DNA of 64,000 nucleotides from Methylohalomonas sp034521715 (GCA_034521715.1 JAXHLY010000013.1:186001-250000), one strand, 5' to 3'; shown: positions 34,328 through 43,867, counted from the first letter of the stretch. Notes: a model not told the origin generated them from the letters alone. Made by a program: numbers and translations.

Positions 34328-35059
34328 TCAGGGCATTCGCTCGACATAGCGGGGGCCGCCGAGTTGTTGCATCTGTGTCAGTATCCAGCGCCGACGTTCC
34401 AGCATGTGGGGGGAGGGACTGGCCGCGTCCTGTACTGCCGGATTCGGTAATACCGTGGCCAGCAGGGCTGCCTCGTCCGCTTCCAGCATGGCGGCGGTCT
34501 TGTTGAAGAATATCAGGCTGGCCGCCTCGACCCCGTAGATGCCGGGGCCGAATTCGGCGATATTCAGGTAGACCTCGAGAATGCGCTGCTTGGGCCAGCA
34601 GAGTTCTATCAAGAGGGTAAACCAGGCTTCCAGGCCCTTGCGCCAGATATTCTTGTCGGGCCAGAGGAACAGGTTCTTGGCAACCTGTTGCGAGATGGTG
34701 CTGGCGCCGCGCAGTCCATCACCGCGGATGTAATCGCCCAGTGCCTCCTGGATGGAGGCAAGATCAAAACCGTGGTGATGGGGAAACTTCTGGTCTTCCG
34801 CGGCCACTACCGCCAGTCGCATGGCCGGGGAGATGTTCTCCCAGGCAGTCCATTGATAGCGGGGCGGCTCAAAACGCTGTTCAGCTGCCGGCTGCGGACT
34901 GAACCAGTACTGCAGCATGAACGCGCTGGTCGGCGGTGGCAGCCAGCGCAAGGCAAGTACCGGCAGCAGCGATACCGTCAGCCAGGCAAGCACCAGCCCC
35001 AGCATGAAACGTGCCAGCAGATTCCTTGATTTGGCTTGTTTTTTCTGGCGTTTCGTCAC
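34328..35059 (-). CDS. mtgA: Monofunctional peptidoglycan transglycosylase (MtgA)
   Basis: The 243-residue protein has one N-terminal membrane helix (about 14-36) and a glycosyltransferase family 51 domain. The catalytic Glu is in VVAAEDQKFPHHHGFD, followed by the GASTISQQVAKNLFLWPDK and KQRILEVYLNIAEFGPGIYGVEAAS motifs. It polymerises lipid II glycan strands at the periplasmic face of the inner membrane. Length and single-domain layout distinguish it from bifunctional PBPs. Confidence 0.92.
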   Translation of the reverse strand: MTKRQKKQAKSRNLLARFMLGLVLAWLTVSLLPVLALRWLPPPTSAFMLQYWFSPQPAAEQRFEPPRYQWTAWENISPAMRLAVVAAEDQKFPHHHGFDLASIQEALGDYIRGDGLRGASTISQQVAKNLFLWPDKNIWRKGLEAWFTLLIELCWPKQRILEVYLNIAEFGPGIYGVEAASLIFFNKTAAMLEADEAALLATVLPNPAVQDAASPSPHMLERRRWILTQMQQLGGPRYVERMP

Positions 35060-35240
35060 AGTTCAGTCACCAAATTCCTGTGGCAATTATACTGTGGATG
35101 TCCTATGCTGGAATTTACGCAGTGGATAAGATGACAGTCATATTTCGGAATTGCCCACCTGAATTATCAGCACGCATTTCGTAATTTTCTATCAGCACAC
35201 CTCTGCGCGTTATCCTATATTTTTATTGAGGTGAATTAGT

Positions 35241-35444
35241 GTGATTACCGGTACCGTAAAGTGGTTTAACGAAAGCAAGGGTTTTGGTTTCATTCAGCCG
35301 GATGATGGCAGCAAGGATGTGTTTGTTCATTATTCCGCTATTGAAGGCAGTGGCTTCCGTTCCCTGACCGAGGGTCAGAAGGTGTCATTCGAGGTGCAGA
35401 AGACTCCGAAGGGCCTGGCCGCCGCTAACGTACAGGCTGCCTGA
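35241..35444 (+). CDS. CspA-family cold-shock protein
   Basis: The 67-residue protein has the cold-shock domain with RNP1 (KGFGFI) and RNP2 (VFVHY) motifs and the usual TGTVKWFN start. GTG at 35241 is preceded by GAGGTG at good spacing. It binds single-stranded RNA and melts structure. An AT-rich upstream stretch of about 180 bp could provide a long 5' leader as in cspA genes, but I cannot show a thermosensor. A strong intrinsic terminator follows. Confidence 0.92.
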   Translation: MITGTVKWFNESKGFGFIQPDDGSKDVFVHYSAIEGSGFRSLTEGQKVSFEVQKTPKGLAAANVQAA

Positions 35445-35464
35445 ACCCCGCGGCTTTGTTAACT

Positions 35465-35492
35465 AAAAAACCCCGCCAAGGCGGGGTTTTTT
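35465..35492 (+). terminator. Intrinsic terminator after the cold-shock gene
   Basis: A perfect symmetrical hairpin, AAAAAACCCCGCC with GGCGGGGTTTTTT, has a 2-nt centre, 20 bp after the stop. It can work in both directions. Confidence 0.9.
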
Positions 35493-35592
35493 AATGCCAC
35501 ACTACAGTGTTTCGCGCGACTATGGCCCCTGTTTGGCGTGTCTGACGCTGGCCGGGGTTTCCTGATGCTTTACAATATGCCTTTTAGCTATT

Positions 35593-36218
35593 GTGAATCG
35601 ACTGCTGGCCATGACGCAGGACCAGGCAACACAGGCACTGATTGAGGCCGGCCGCCAGCTCTATGGGCTGGGCATGGTGCCGGCCACCAGCGGCAATTTA
35701 TCCGCCCGCCTGGATGACGGCAGTATCGCGATCACCGTGTCCGGACGGCACAAGGGCCATCTCGGCCCTGATGACATCATGCGCGTGGACAGCCGCGGAC
35801 AATCCCTGGACGATCGCCGGCCTTCGGCGGAAACCGCGCTACATATCCAGATTTATCAACGGGTTGGAAATGCCGGCGCCGTGTTGCACCCGCATTCCAT
35901 CCATGCCACGCTGCTGTCGAAACTGCTGAAGGGCCGCTGGAGCTGGAGGATTACGAGCTGCTCAAGGCCTTCGAGGGCATCACGAGCCATGATAGCCGCA
36001 TTACCGTACCGGTATTCGGGAATGATCAGGATATCGACCGGCTGGCTGCCGATATCGACGCCTGGATGGACAGCGCCGAACTGGTCCACGGTTACCTGAT
36101 ACGGGGCCATGGTTTTTATACCTGGGGACAGACGGTTGCGGATGCCATGCGCCATGTCGAGGCCTTTGATTTTCTTTTCCGATGTGAACTGATGCTGCAA
36201 GGAGTGTCTGTGCAATGA
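35593..36218 (+). CDS. mtnB: Methylthioribulose-1-phosphate dehydratase (MtnB), one frameshift
   Basis: Joined product of about 205 residues, of the class II aldolase fold. ATSGNLSARLDD and ITVSGRHKGHLGPDDIM come from the substrate site, the zinc-binding HPHSIHAT region from the metal site. After the break the frame continues PLELEDYELLKAFEGITSHDSRITVPVFGNDQDI and GYLIRGHGFYTWG with the third zinc His. The shift is near 35935, where a G seems missing from a G-run. Start is GTG 35593 or ATG 35611. MtnB acts in the methionine salvage pathway. The stop overlaps the mtnD start (ATGA). Confidence 0.85.
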
Positions 36219-36773
36219 CAACACTAGCCATCTTCCCGAGGATAATAGTAGCGAGTATGAAACACTGACGGATTTTGATGCCATTGCCGGATCTCTGGAA
36301 AGGTCGGCGTTCAGCTCGAGCGCTGGCAGACCAATCAGCCGTTATCCGCGGACGCCGATCAGGAGGAAGTGCTTGCCGCATACAGGGACGATATTGAAAG
36401 ACTGAACCGGCAATACGGGTTTCAGTCAGTCGATGTCATCAGCCTGCGCCCGGATAATCCCAAAAAGGACGAGATGCGGCAGAAATTCCTGGATGAGCAT
36501 ACCCATGATGATTTCGAAGTGCGTTTCTTCGTCGAAGGCCAAGGGTTGTTTTACTTGCATATCGACGATAGCGTCTATGCCTTGCTCTGTACCAGGGTGA
36601 TCTGATCAGTGTCCCGGCCAATACAACACACTGGTTCGATATGGGCACCAGCCCGGATTTTAAATGTATCCGCTTCTTTACGGTCCCGGAGGGCTGGGTG
36701 AGGCAATTTCACCGGCAGTGACATTTCCAGACGGTTTCCCGATTTCGACAGTTTTATCGAGATGAATCGTTGA
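36215..36773 (+). CDS. mtnD: Acireductone dioxygenase (MtnD), several frameshifts
   Basis: The protein can be followed through at least four frames. It runs MTTLAIF, EDNSSEYETLTDFDAI, VQLERWQTNQPLSADADQ, then AAYRDDIERLNRQYGFQSVDVISLRPDNP. Next comes the cupin metal site DEHTHDDFEVRFFVEGQGLFYLHI (HxH and Glu) with the third His in SVPANTTHWFDMG. It ends GNFTGSDISRRFPDFDSFIEMNR with TGA at 36771-36773. The enzyme oxidises acireductone with Fe2+ in methionine salvage. Breaks lie near 36235, 36300, 36590 and 36700. The complete motif set argues that the gene is functional in the organism. Confidence 0.8.
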
Positions 36774-36842
36774 CTCAAAAAGTGTCCCCGGCCCATTGCG
36801 AACCGGTCATAATCAATGATCCATTGTTTAGGGTTGTCATAA

Positions 36843-37523
36843 TTGATCAAGGCTGTACTTACCGATATCGAGGGAACGACGACATCCCTGTCGTTCGTGC
36901 ACGAAGTGTTGTTCCCTATGCGCGGGGAAACCTGGCCGGGTTTATCCGGCAGCACAGGAATGATGTCGAAGTCCGGGAGCTGCTGGACAGGCTGCTCGAG
37001 CAGCAGCAGCGCTATCTCCAATGAAGGGCAGATTATCGACCTGCTGGATTACTGGATGCAGGAAGACCGCAAGGAGACAGTACTGAAATCCCTGCAGGGA
37101 TTGATGTGGCGTACCGGGTATGAAAATGGCGACTTTACCGGGCATGTCTATGAGGATGCCGCGCGCAATCTCAGGACGTGGCATGAAGCCGGAATGGAAC
37201 TGGCGGTATTTTCGTCCGGATCGGTAGCCGCGCAGAAACTGTTATTCAGACACAGCGACTTTGGTGATTTGACTCCGCTGTTTTCGCATTATTTCGATAC
37301 CACAATCGGTACCAAGCGCGAGGCCGGCGCCTATAAAAAAATCGCCACGACAATGTATCATGCGTCAGCGGAGATCCTGTTCCTTTCGGACGTGGTAGAG
37401 GAGCTGAATGCGGCACGCGCCGCAGGCATGCAGACAACGCAGTTGATAAGGGACGGCCAGGCGGCCGGGGATCACCCCGTTGCCGCGAGCTTTGATGAAA
37501 TTGCATTAAAGACAGGGAACTAA
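36843..37523 (+). CDS. mtnC: Enolase-phosphatase E1 (MtnC), two compensating frameshifts
   Basis: A HAD-superfamily enzyme of about 226 residues, beginning (from a TTG) IKAVLTDIEGTTTSLSFVHEVLFP with the family's DxEGTT variant of motif I. Between about 36915 and 37025 the correct frame is another one (ARGNLAGFIRQHRNDVEVRELLDRLLEQQQRYLQ). The original frame then resumes with QIIDLLDYWMQEDRKETVLKSLQG. Motif II is VFSSGS, and later motifs are KREAGAYKKIA and LFLSDVVEELNAARAAGM. It converts diketomethylthiopentyl-1-phosphate to acireductone in methionine salvage, the step before MtnD. Confidence 0.85.
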   Translation: MIKAVLTDIEGTTTSLSFVHEVLFPMRGETWPGLSGSTGMMSKSGSCWTGCSSSSSAISNEGQIIDLLDYWMQEDRKETVLKSLQGLMWRTGYENGDFTGHVYEDAARNLRTWHEAGMELAVFSSGSVAAQKLLFRHSDFGDLTPLFSHYFDTTIGTKREAGAYKKIATTMYHASAEILFLSDVVEELNAARAAGMQTTQLIRDGQAAGDHPVAASFDEIALKTGN

Positions 37524-37539
37524 TCCCTGGTCCCGAACC

Positions 37540-38193
37540 CTAGTCCTTAGCCCCCGCCTCTTCATCGAAGGCCTCGCGGATGCGTTCCGTTTCACGCTGG
37601 CGTTCCTGCACCAGTTTCATGAAGGCATGGGCGACGCGCGGTACGTTTTCGAAATAATGGGTCAGATCGTCGTAGTTGGCGCACAGGAGTTCGCAGCGTT
37701 CGATGGCCCTGACTGATGCGGTACGATGCCCGCTCTGGAAGTAACCCATTTCGCCGATCGGTTCGCCCGGCTCGAGATAGGCGATATGCATCCAGTTGCC
37801 ATCAATATCGGTTCTGTAGACTTCCGCCTTGCCGGTCGCCAGTATATACAGGGTCGGGTCTTCCTCATCCTGGATGATGAACTGGTAACCTTCCGGCACG
37901 CTCACTTCGTGAAAGCGCGTACTCAGCGCAGTCAGCTCCGGCTGGCTCAGGGAGGAAAAAACATAACACCTGCGTAACCGGTCAACGCGCTGGCGCTTGA
38001 TCGCGCTTTCCAGCTCATCCGCCGTGACCGATCCCAGTTCCTGGAGGATCTCCCCCAGGCGCCTGGTGTGGCCATCGGTGCCTGCCGTGGCTGACTGACG
38101 TTGCAGGGCGGACTTGATCGTCCCGGGTGCGCAGGCCAGGTATTCGGCCAGGCGGCGCATATAGTACGGTTTGTCCGGGGTTTCTGTAGCCAT
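37540..38193 (-). CDS. Cyclic-nucleotide-binding domain protein
   Basis: From MATETPDKPYYMRR (38193) the 217-residue protein has a short helical N-terminus. It continues with GEILQELGSVTADELESAIKRQ, a segment seen in proteins with MshEN/pilus-type N-domains. A C-terminal cyclic-nucleotide-binding beta barrel follows (about 90-195: YVFSSLSQPELTALSTRFHEVSVPEGYQFIIQDEEDPTLYILATGKAEVY, GEPIGEMGYF). There is no DNA-binding domain, unlike Crp. It is convergent with mtnC. The ligand is unknown. Confidence 0.75.
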   Translation of the reverse strand: MATETPDKPYYMRRLAEYLACAPGTIKSALQRQSATAGTDGHTRRLGEILQELGSVTADELESAIKRQRVDRLRRCYVFSSLSQPELTALSTRFHEVSVPEGYQFIIQDEEDPTLYILATGKAEVYRTDIDGNWMHIAYLEPGEPIGEMGYFQSGHRTASVRAIERCELLCANYDDLTHYFENVPRVAHAFMKLVQERQRETERIREAFDEEAGAKD

Positions 38194-38283
38194 GGCAATC
38201 CCTCTCTTCAGGCCATCATATACCACACACCGCCATGCCGGAACCCATTGTTAAAGATGCCCTGTGCACGCAGGGAGACTTAA

Positions 38284-38568
38284 TCAGGCAGTAATTTCAT
38301 CCCGGCGGCATTCCTCGATAACGTCCGGTGGAATGCGTTTGAGTGCAGTGATGATCAGAAAAGGGACAACCAGCAAATCATCCAGCTGACCGATAATCGG
38401 GAACCAGTCGGGCACGAGGTCGACGGGAGACAGGAGATACAGCAACGCGAATCCCAGCAGCCAGCGGGGCAGGCATGGTGTACGCGGGTGTTTCAGGACG
38501 CGACGGTAGACATTGATCTCGGTGCGGACTTTGGCAACGAGCTGACGCCAGGCGGATAAAGTGGCCAT
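38284..38568 (-). CDS. YkvA/DUF1232-like membrane protein
   Basis: The 94-residue protein contains the DUF1232 pattern. A hydrophobic helix WLLGFALLYLLSPVDLVPDWFPIIGQLDDLLVV (about 35-70) has the conserved LSPVDLVPDxxPxxGxLDD stretch. The N-terminus is soluble (RTEINVYRRVLKHPRTP). Function unknown; members are small inner-membrane proteins. Confidence 0.85.
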   Translation of the reverse strand: MATLSAWRQLVAKVRTEINVYRRVLKHPRTPCLPRWLLGFALLYLLSPVDLVPDWFPIIGQLDDLLVVPFLIITALKRIPPDVIEECRRDEITA

Positions 38569-38629
38569 GGTATTTATTGGTTAATCGGTTGAATTTTGAT
38601 CCGCGTCGGATGAAACGTTCCTTCTCCCT

Positions 38630-38705
38630 TCGGCATAAAAACAGGATGAGGAAGTCATCCTGGCTCTCACCCTGACTCTCTCCCAGAGGGAGGGGTATAA
38701 ATTGC
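38630..38705. repeat. CTCTCCC/GGGAGGGG-type intergenic repeat
   Basis: TCACCCTGACTCTCTCCCAG followed by AGGGAGGGG is the same family as the repeats at 5145, 6760 and 57150. A run of degenerate AACCAATC/AACTAATT motifs follows (38725-38770), related to the octanucleotide repeat at 51924. Confidence 0.4.
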
Positions 38706-38764
38706 GAGGCAATCGCCTCAGGGAGTTGCCAGTCAACCAATCAACTAATTAACCGGTTAACCAT

Positions 38765-38962
38765 TTAACAGCAACGGTTGGGTTTGTTCCATTTACGCTG
38801 CTGTTCGGCAAGGTAGAACTCGCGTCGGCTCATGGGGCGTTCACCGCTGTCGGCATGTTCCTGCCGCCAGTGGCGGAGGTAGCGTTGATAGGCGTCATCA
38901 CCTGTCAATGTCAGCAGTCCCTGCCAGAGGTTGCGTGCTCGATGTTTCAGTTTAGCTGTCAT
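38765..38962 (-). CDS. YbdD/YjiX-like CstA partner
   Basis: The 65-residue protein matches the YbdD/YjiX (DUF466) family: a helical RARNLWQGLLTLTGDDAYQRYLRHWRQEHAD segment followed by PMSRREFYLAEQQRKWNKPNRCC. It overlaps the end of cstA by 11 bp, as in E. coli, where the small protein is required for CstA-type pyruvate or peptide uptake. Confidence 0.88.
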   Translation of the reverse strand: MTAKLKHRARNLWQGLLTLTGDDAYQRYLRHWRQEHADSGERPMSRREFYLAEQQRKWNKPNRCC

Positions 38963-41018
38963 GGACCAGTTGCGTGCGTATATAGGGGGCTTCCGACGAC
39001 GGCCGATGTGAACGTCCGGTTAATTCACGATAGCATACCCGCAATGTTTCGAACACCAGCACCCAGGTGGTAATAAGAAAGAATATCGTCAGTCCGGCAT
39101 TCACGCGGTCATTGAAGATCAGTTGCGGTGCCTGGGCGGCCATCTCCGGTGACAACAGCCCGGCCTTCAGTTGTTCGCTCAGCTGTTCGGCATGGGCCAG
39201 GAAGCCGAGGCGCGTATCGGGGCTGAAGAGTTTGGCCCAGGCCGCGCTGGTGGTTACCACGATCAGCCAGATCAGCGGCAGACCTGTAACCCAGGCAAAG
39301 CGCAGTTTACCGGACTTGATCAGGATGGTAGTGCCGACACACAGGGCTATTGCGGCAAGCATCTGGTTGGATATGCCGAACAGCGGCCAGAGACTGTTGA
39401 TACCGCCGCGTGGATCGATCGTGCCCATGTAAAGAAAATAGCCCCAGGCGCCGACGACCAGTGCCGAGGACATCAGCACACCGGGATACCAGCTGGTCTC
39501 ACCGAATTTCGGCCAGATGTTGCCGAGCAGATCCTGCAGCATGAAACGCGCCACGCGGGTACCGGCATCAAGGGTAGTGAGAATGAACAGGGCCTCGAAC
39601 ATGATCGCGAAGTGATACCATAAGGCTGGCAGCATCTGGCCGAAGGCGCCGGCGAAGATACTGGCCATGCCGACGGCCAGCGAAGGCGCGCCACCCGTAC
39701 GCGCGAACAGGTTATCCTCGCCCATGGTGGCGGCCAGGCCGTTCATCTGCTCCATGGTGACCGGATAGCCCATGGCGGTGATATTGGCGATGGCCGCGGT
39801 GCCTTCGCCGACAACGCCGGGGGGACTGTTGATAGCGAAATAGATGCCGGGTTCCAGTACACAGGCGGCGATCATGGCCATGATGCCGACGAAAGACTCC
39901 ATCATCATGCCCCCATAACCGATGAAGCGCGCTTCGCTCTCGTTGCTGATCAGCTTCGGCGTCGTGCCGGATGCGATAAGGGAATGGAAACCGGATATGG
40001 CACCACAGGCAATGGTAATAAAGACGAAGGGAAACAGTTTGCCGGCGAATATCGGGCCGGTTCCGTCAATAAACTGGGTCAGCGCCGGCATCTTTACATC
40101 GGGCTGCACGATAAGCAGTGCAATTGCCAGCACAAAAATTGTGCCCAGTTTCATGAATGTAGACAGGTAGTCGCGCGGTGCCAGTAACAGCCACACCGGT
40201 AATACGGCCGCCGCAAAGCCGTAGCCGATGACCATCAGTGCCATGGTCGGAGCATCGTAGTCGAACCAGTGGCCGATACCCCATTGTTCGACCCAGCCAC
40301 CGGCTACTACCGCGAACAAGAGCAGCGATACGCCGATCAGTGTCGACTCAAGCACTCGCCCGGGCCTTATATTTTTCATGTAGAGGCCGATCAGTATGGC
40401 AATCGGTATCGTCATGCCGACGGTGAACGTGCTCCAGGGGCTGTGTTTCATGGCGTTGACCACGACCAGCCCGAGCACGGCGATAAGGATAATCATGATG
40501 GTCATGACACCGACGAGTGCGACCCCACCGCCGACCGGACCGAGTTCGTCGCGTGCCATCTGCCCCAGTGATCGGCCGTTACGGCGCATGGAAAAGAACA
40601 GGGTGACGAAATCCTGCACGCAGCCGCCGATCACCGCACCGATCAGTATCCAGATCGTTCCCGGCAGATAACCGAACTGGGCCGCGAGTGTCGGTCCGAT
40701 CAGCGGGCCGGGGCCGGAGATGGCAGCAAAGTGATGGCCGAAGACGATCCATTTGTTGGTCGGCATGTAATCGCGGCCGTTATCGAAGCGCTCCGCCGGC
40801 GTCGCCCGGCTGGCGTCCACGGCCAGTACCCTGGCGGCGATAAAGGCGCTGTAGAAACGGTAGCTGATGGCATAGACGCAGACAGCGGCGACGAGAAACC
40901 AGACACTGTTGATGGCTTCGCCGCGATGCAGAGCGATACCACCTATGGCGGCCGCACCGCTGACGGCGATGATCAGCCAGAGAAAGACTTTCAGAATGAT
41001 GTTTCGTGATTGCGGCAT
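38952..41018 (-). CDS. cstA: Carbon starvation protein A (CstA)
   Basis: The 688-residue multi-spanning membrane protein has the CstA pattern throughout. Examples are the N-terminal GHHFAAISGPGPLIGPTLAAQFGYLPGTIWILIGAV motif, FHSLIASGTTPKLISNESEARFIGYGGM, and GGAPSLAVGMASIFAGAFGQMLPALWYHFAIMFEALFILTTLDAGTRVARF. The family imports peptides and/or pyruvate during carbon limitation. Length is normal and the frame is intact. The gene is transcribed with the YbdD-like partner. Confidence 0.95.
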   Translation of the reverse strand: MPQSRNIILKVFLWLIIAVSGAAAIGGIALHRGEAINSVWFLVAAVCVYAISYRFYSAFIAARVLAVDASRATPAERFDNGRDYMPTNKWIVFGHHFAAISGPGPLIGPTLAAQFGYLPGTIWILIGAVIGGCVQDFVTLFFSMRRNGRSLGQMARDELGPVGGGVALVGVMTIMIILIAVLGLVVVNAMKHSPWSTFTVGMTIPIAILIGLYMKNIRPGRVLESTLIGVSLLLFAVVAGGWVEQWGIGHWFDYDAPTMALMVIGYGFAAAVLPVWLLLAPRDYLSTFMKLGTIFVLAIALLIVQPDVKMPALTQFIDGTGPIFAGKLFPFVFITIACGAISGFHSLIASGTTPKLISNESEARFIGYGGMMMESFVGIMAMIAACVLEPGIYFAINSPPGVVGEGTAAIANITAMGYPVTMEQMNGLAATMGEDNLFARTGGAPSLAVGMASIFAGAFGQMLPALWYHFAIMFEALFILTTLDAGTRVARFMLQDLLGNIWPKFGETSWYPGVLMSSALVVGAWGYFLYMGTIDPRGGINSLWPLFGISNQMLAAIALCVGTTILIKSGKLRFAWVTGLPLIWLIVVTTSAAWAKLFSPDTRLGFLAHAEQLSEQLKAGLLSPEMAAQAPQLIFNDRVNAGLTIFFLITTWVLVFETLRVCYRELTGRSHRPSSEAPYIRTQLVHDS

Positions 41019-41323
41019 TGTTCGTTCGGATTTTATGGTTGCCGGCTTTTTCTGCGGACAGACGGTTTCGGGTCTGTTTTAACGGTAGCAGTGTAATCAG
41101 AAAAACAGCGCTTGGGTACCTTGCACCGGTTTTGCATCGGCGCCCGCAGTGACCTTATGATGCCCTGACCGCAGTGTCGGCGGATATTGTAACTCATTGA
41201 TTAATAATTAATGGTCGCCCCGAACCGGCCGCAGTGCCGCGGCCACCGCGTTTCCCGGGCACAGTGAGAAAATCGTCATCAGGGCGGTTGTTCAAAGCGA
41301 CCAAAAAATAACGGGAGAACGGA
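41019..41323. promoter_or_regulatory. Divergent promoter region between cstA and the symporter gene
   Basis: A 305-bp gap separates two divergent transport genes and must contain both promoters. By eye I find no clear operator or repeat. A CRP-type TGTGA-N6-TCACA box is not evident. Nothing else in this stretch can be supported. Confidence 0.35.
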
Positions 41324-42709
41324 GTGAATGCGGTTTTACTCGGGGTTGTCGTTTATGTTGTCGTCCAGTTCGCGCTTGGCTTGTATGTCTCACGGCATAT
41401 CGCCAGTGAAACGGACTACCTGCTCGCCGGCCGGCGCCTGGGACTGGGGTTGGCAACCTTTACGGTTTTTGCTACCTGGTTCGGTGCCGAAACCGTGGTC
41501 GGTTCGGCCGGCAATATTTACACTACCGGCCTGTCCGCGGATACCGCCGAGCCGTTCGGCTATGCCCTGTGCCTGATCCTGCTTGGATTGTTTTTCGCCG
41601 CGCAATTGTGGCGCAATCAGTACACGACGTTCGGTGATTTTTTCGCCCGGCGCTATTCGACCGGGGTCAGCCGGCTGTTCGTGCTGCTGGTCGTGCCTGC
41701 CGGCGTGTTCTGGGCGGCCGCCCAGATCCGCGCCTTCGGCCAGGTTGTCAGCGTCATTTCCGATATCGACACGCCGGTTGCCATTACCGTCGCCGCCGCG
41801 GTGGTCATTATTTATACCGCCGCCGGCGGGCTGATGGCGACGGCGGTGACCGACCTGCTGCAGGGCCTGGCATTGATAGTGGGTCTGGTGGTGCTGTACC
41901 TGGCGGTACTGGATCACATCGGCGGTTTCCAGGCGGGTATCGACATGATGCAGGCCGAACGCCTGCGGTTTTTCAGTGCTCCGGACATGAGCCGCTGGGA
42001 ATTGATCGAATCCTGGGCGATACCTATCTGTGGTGCAACGCTGGCAGCGGAATCCATCGCCCGAATCCTCGGTGCAAGATCCGCTGCGACCGCGCGCAAT
42101 TCGGCGGTCCTGGCCGGTATCCTGTATTTCAGTGTAGGCCTGATGCCGGTCTACCTGGGCCTGGTCGGCCCGGAACTGGTGCCAGGCCTGGCTGATCCGG
42201 AACAGATCGTGCCAACGCTGGCGCGCGATTATTTGTCCACGTTCACTTACATTGTTTTCACCGGGGCGCTGATCTCGGCGATCCTGTCGACGGTGGACAG
42301 TGCACTGCTGGCTGCCGGCGGCCTGATTTCACACAACATCGTGGTACCGCTCCGGCCCTCGACAAGCGAGCACGGCAAATTATTCGTGGCACGGTTCTCC
42401 GTCGTCGGGCTGGGGCTGATTGCCTATCTGCTGGCCCTGCAGGCGCAGGGTGTATACGACCTCATCGCCACCGCGGTATCGTTTGGCACCGCCGGTGTTT
42501 TCATCTGTGGCGTCATCGGACTGTTCACGGCTGTCGGCGGCCGCTATGCCGCCTATGCGGCATTGCTGACCGGTGCCATTGTCTGGTTCTTCGGTGAGTA
42601 TGCTTATGGCTGGAGTACGCCGTATATCGTTTCCCTGGCGGCCGCGCTGGTGGCCTATCTGGTTGCCGCTGGCATGGAACATTACCGATGGTCAGTGCGC
42701 GGTGCATAA
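41324..42709 (+). CDS. Sodium:solute symporter (SSS family)
   Basis: The 461-residue integral membrane protein has about 13 hydrophobic helices and SSS-family landmarks. These are SETDYLLAGRRLGLGLATFTVFATWFGAETVVGSAG near the N-terminus, SRLFVLLVVPAGVFWAAAQIRAFGQVV, and the sodium-site helix region FTGALISAILSTVDSALLAAGGLISHNIVVP. Start is a GTG with GGAG upstream. The substrate (a carboxylate or amino acid are common) is not deducible. It is divergent from cstA and followed by a membrane-anchored gene 38 bp downstream. Confidence 0.88.
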   Translation: MNAVLLGVVVYVVVQFALGLYVSRHIASETDYLLAGRRLGLGLATFTVFATWFGAETVVGSAGNIYTTGLSADTAEPFGYALCLILLGLFFAAQLWRNQYTTFGDFFARRYSTGVSRLFVLLVVPAGVFWAAAQIRAFGQVVSVISDIDTPVAITVAAAVVIIYTAAGGLMATAVTDLLQGLALIVGLVVLYLAVLDHIGGFQAGIDMMQAERLRFFSAPDMSRWELIESWAIPICGATLAAESIARILGARSAATARNSAVLAGILYFSVGLMPVYLGLVGPELVPGLADPEQIVPTLARDYLSTFTYIVFTGALISAILSTVDSALLAAGGLISHNIVVPLRPSTSEHGKLFVARFSVVGLGLIAYLLALQAQGVYDLIATAVSFGTAGVFICGVIGLFTAVGGRYAAYAALLTGAIVWFFGEYAYGWSTPYIVSLAAALVAYLVAAGMEHYRWSVRGA

Positions 42710-42747
42710 GTGTTAATGCAAACGATATTGTCAACCAGGCCTGAATA

Positions 42748-43857
42748 ATGAGGCACGATCCGACAAAGACACAGCCTATTGTCGTCCATGCCAGTCACTG
42801 GCCCTTTTACCTGCGGCAATTACTGATTGGCCTGCTCGTTCTGGTTGTGTTGCTCGCAGGCGTGGCAGCGGCCGGACTGGTTCGCTATGAACAGCAGCGC
42901 GGCTTTTTCGCCCCGGCATGGGGCCCCGACGGCGCTGTCTATTTTGTCGAACGCGAGGCCCGCGGGTTGCTGATCGGTATTGACTGGCAAACGCTGGACG
43001 CACCCAACTGGACCTGGGTCTGGAGTGATCGCGTTAGTATACGGCGTCTGCATCCGGATACCGGCGAGCTGCGCACGCTGCGGACCTGGACGGATACGCC
43101 GGTCGCCGGCCGGTTTATCAATGCACCGCGCAGCAGCGCCTTCGGTGTTCTGCTGGCGACGCTGAATACCGGTGCCGGTCTCAATTTCACTGTCAACATC
43201 AGTGTACCGACAGACAGGGCCGCCGATGATTCTGAACTGAAACGACAGCAGAAACTGTTTACCGGCCGGGCCGACAACATTCTCAGCCAGATGCGTGAAT
43301 TGATCGCCGTTCCCGGTGACGGGTTTTTCCCGGCAGCCATCGTGACTACGATCAACAATGAGGATTACGAGGTATTGCTGCAGAATAATGAATTCAGCCG
43401 GCTGTATCCCGATGGCATACCGGCCACACTGCTGGAGGATTTGTCACGGCGGGAGGCTGTCGCCATGCAGGCGCGGGTGGTGGAGAAACGCAATGCCCTG
43501 ATTGAGGGGTATCAACGCCAGGGACTGGACCGGACAGAGGCCGTCAGACGGGCGGATGCCGATCTTGCTGCAGAGGGTTACAAGGTACTGCAACCAAGAC
43601 TGATTGCCATGCAGATTGAAGAGCCCGAAAAGGGTGAACGTGTTTTTTCCATTAGCGCCGATGATTTCAGTGACGGTTATTTCAGTGACATCGCTGCCGC
43701 GATCGAACAGCCGGGAATGCCGGTCAGCAAGGCCGACAAACCCTATAAGGTGGATCAGACGGAGGCCATCGCGCTGAATGAATGGCTGGCCGGCGGCGCG
43801 GTTTCCTGGGTGGTAGAGACTGACGGCCGGTATTACCGTCTGCTGGTACGTTACTAA
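42748..43857 (+). CDS. Membrane-anchored protein of unknown function
   Basis: The 369-residue protein has a short cytoplasmic N-terminus, one membrane helix (about 24-45, LLIGLLVLVVLLAGVAAAGLV) and a large extracytoplasmic part. That part has no cysteine pairs or catalytic motif that I recognise. It includes a strand-rich first half (FAPAWGPDGAVYFVEREARGLLIG...) that could be beta-propeller-like, and a helical second half (LSRREAVAMQARVVEKRNALIEGYQRQ). Its position directly after the symporter suggests a linked role, but that is speculation. Confidence 0.55.
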   Translation: MRHDPTKTQPIVVHASHWPFYLRQLLIGLLVLVVLLAGVAAAGLVRYEQQRGFFAPAWGPDGAVYFVEREARGLLIGIDWQTLDAPNWTWVWSDRVSIRRLHPDTGELRTLRTWTDTPVAGRFINAPRSSAFGVLLATLNTGAGLNFTVNISVPTDRAADDSELKRQQKLFTGRADNILSQMRELIAVPGDGFFPAAIVTTINNEDYEVLLQNNEFSRLYPDGIPATLLEDLSRREAVAMQARVVEKRNALIEGYQRQGLDRTEAVRRADADLAAEGYKVLQPRLIAMQIEEPEKGERVFSISADDFSDGYFSDIAAAIEQPGMPVSKADKPYKVDQTEAIALNEWLAGGAVSWVVETDGRYYRLLVRY

Positions 43858-43867
43858 GGCATTATGC

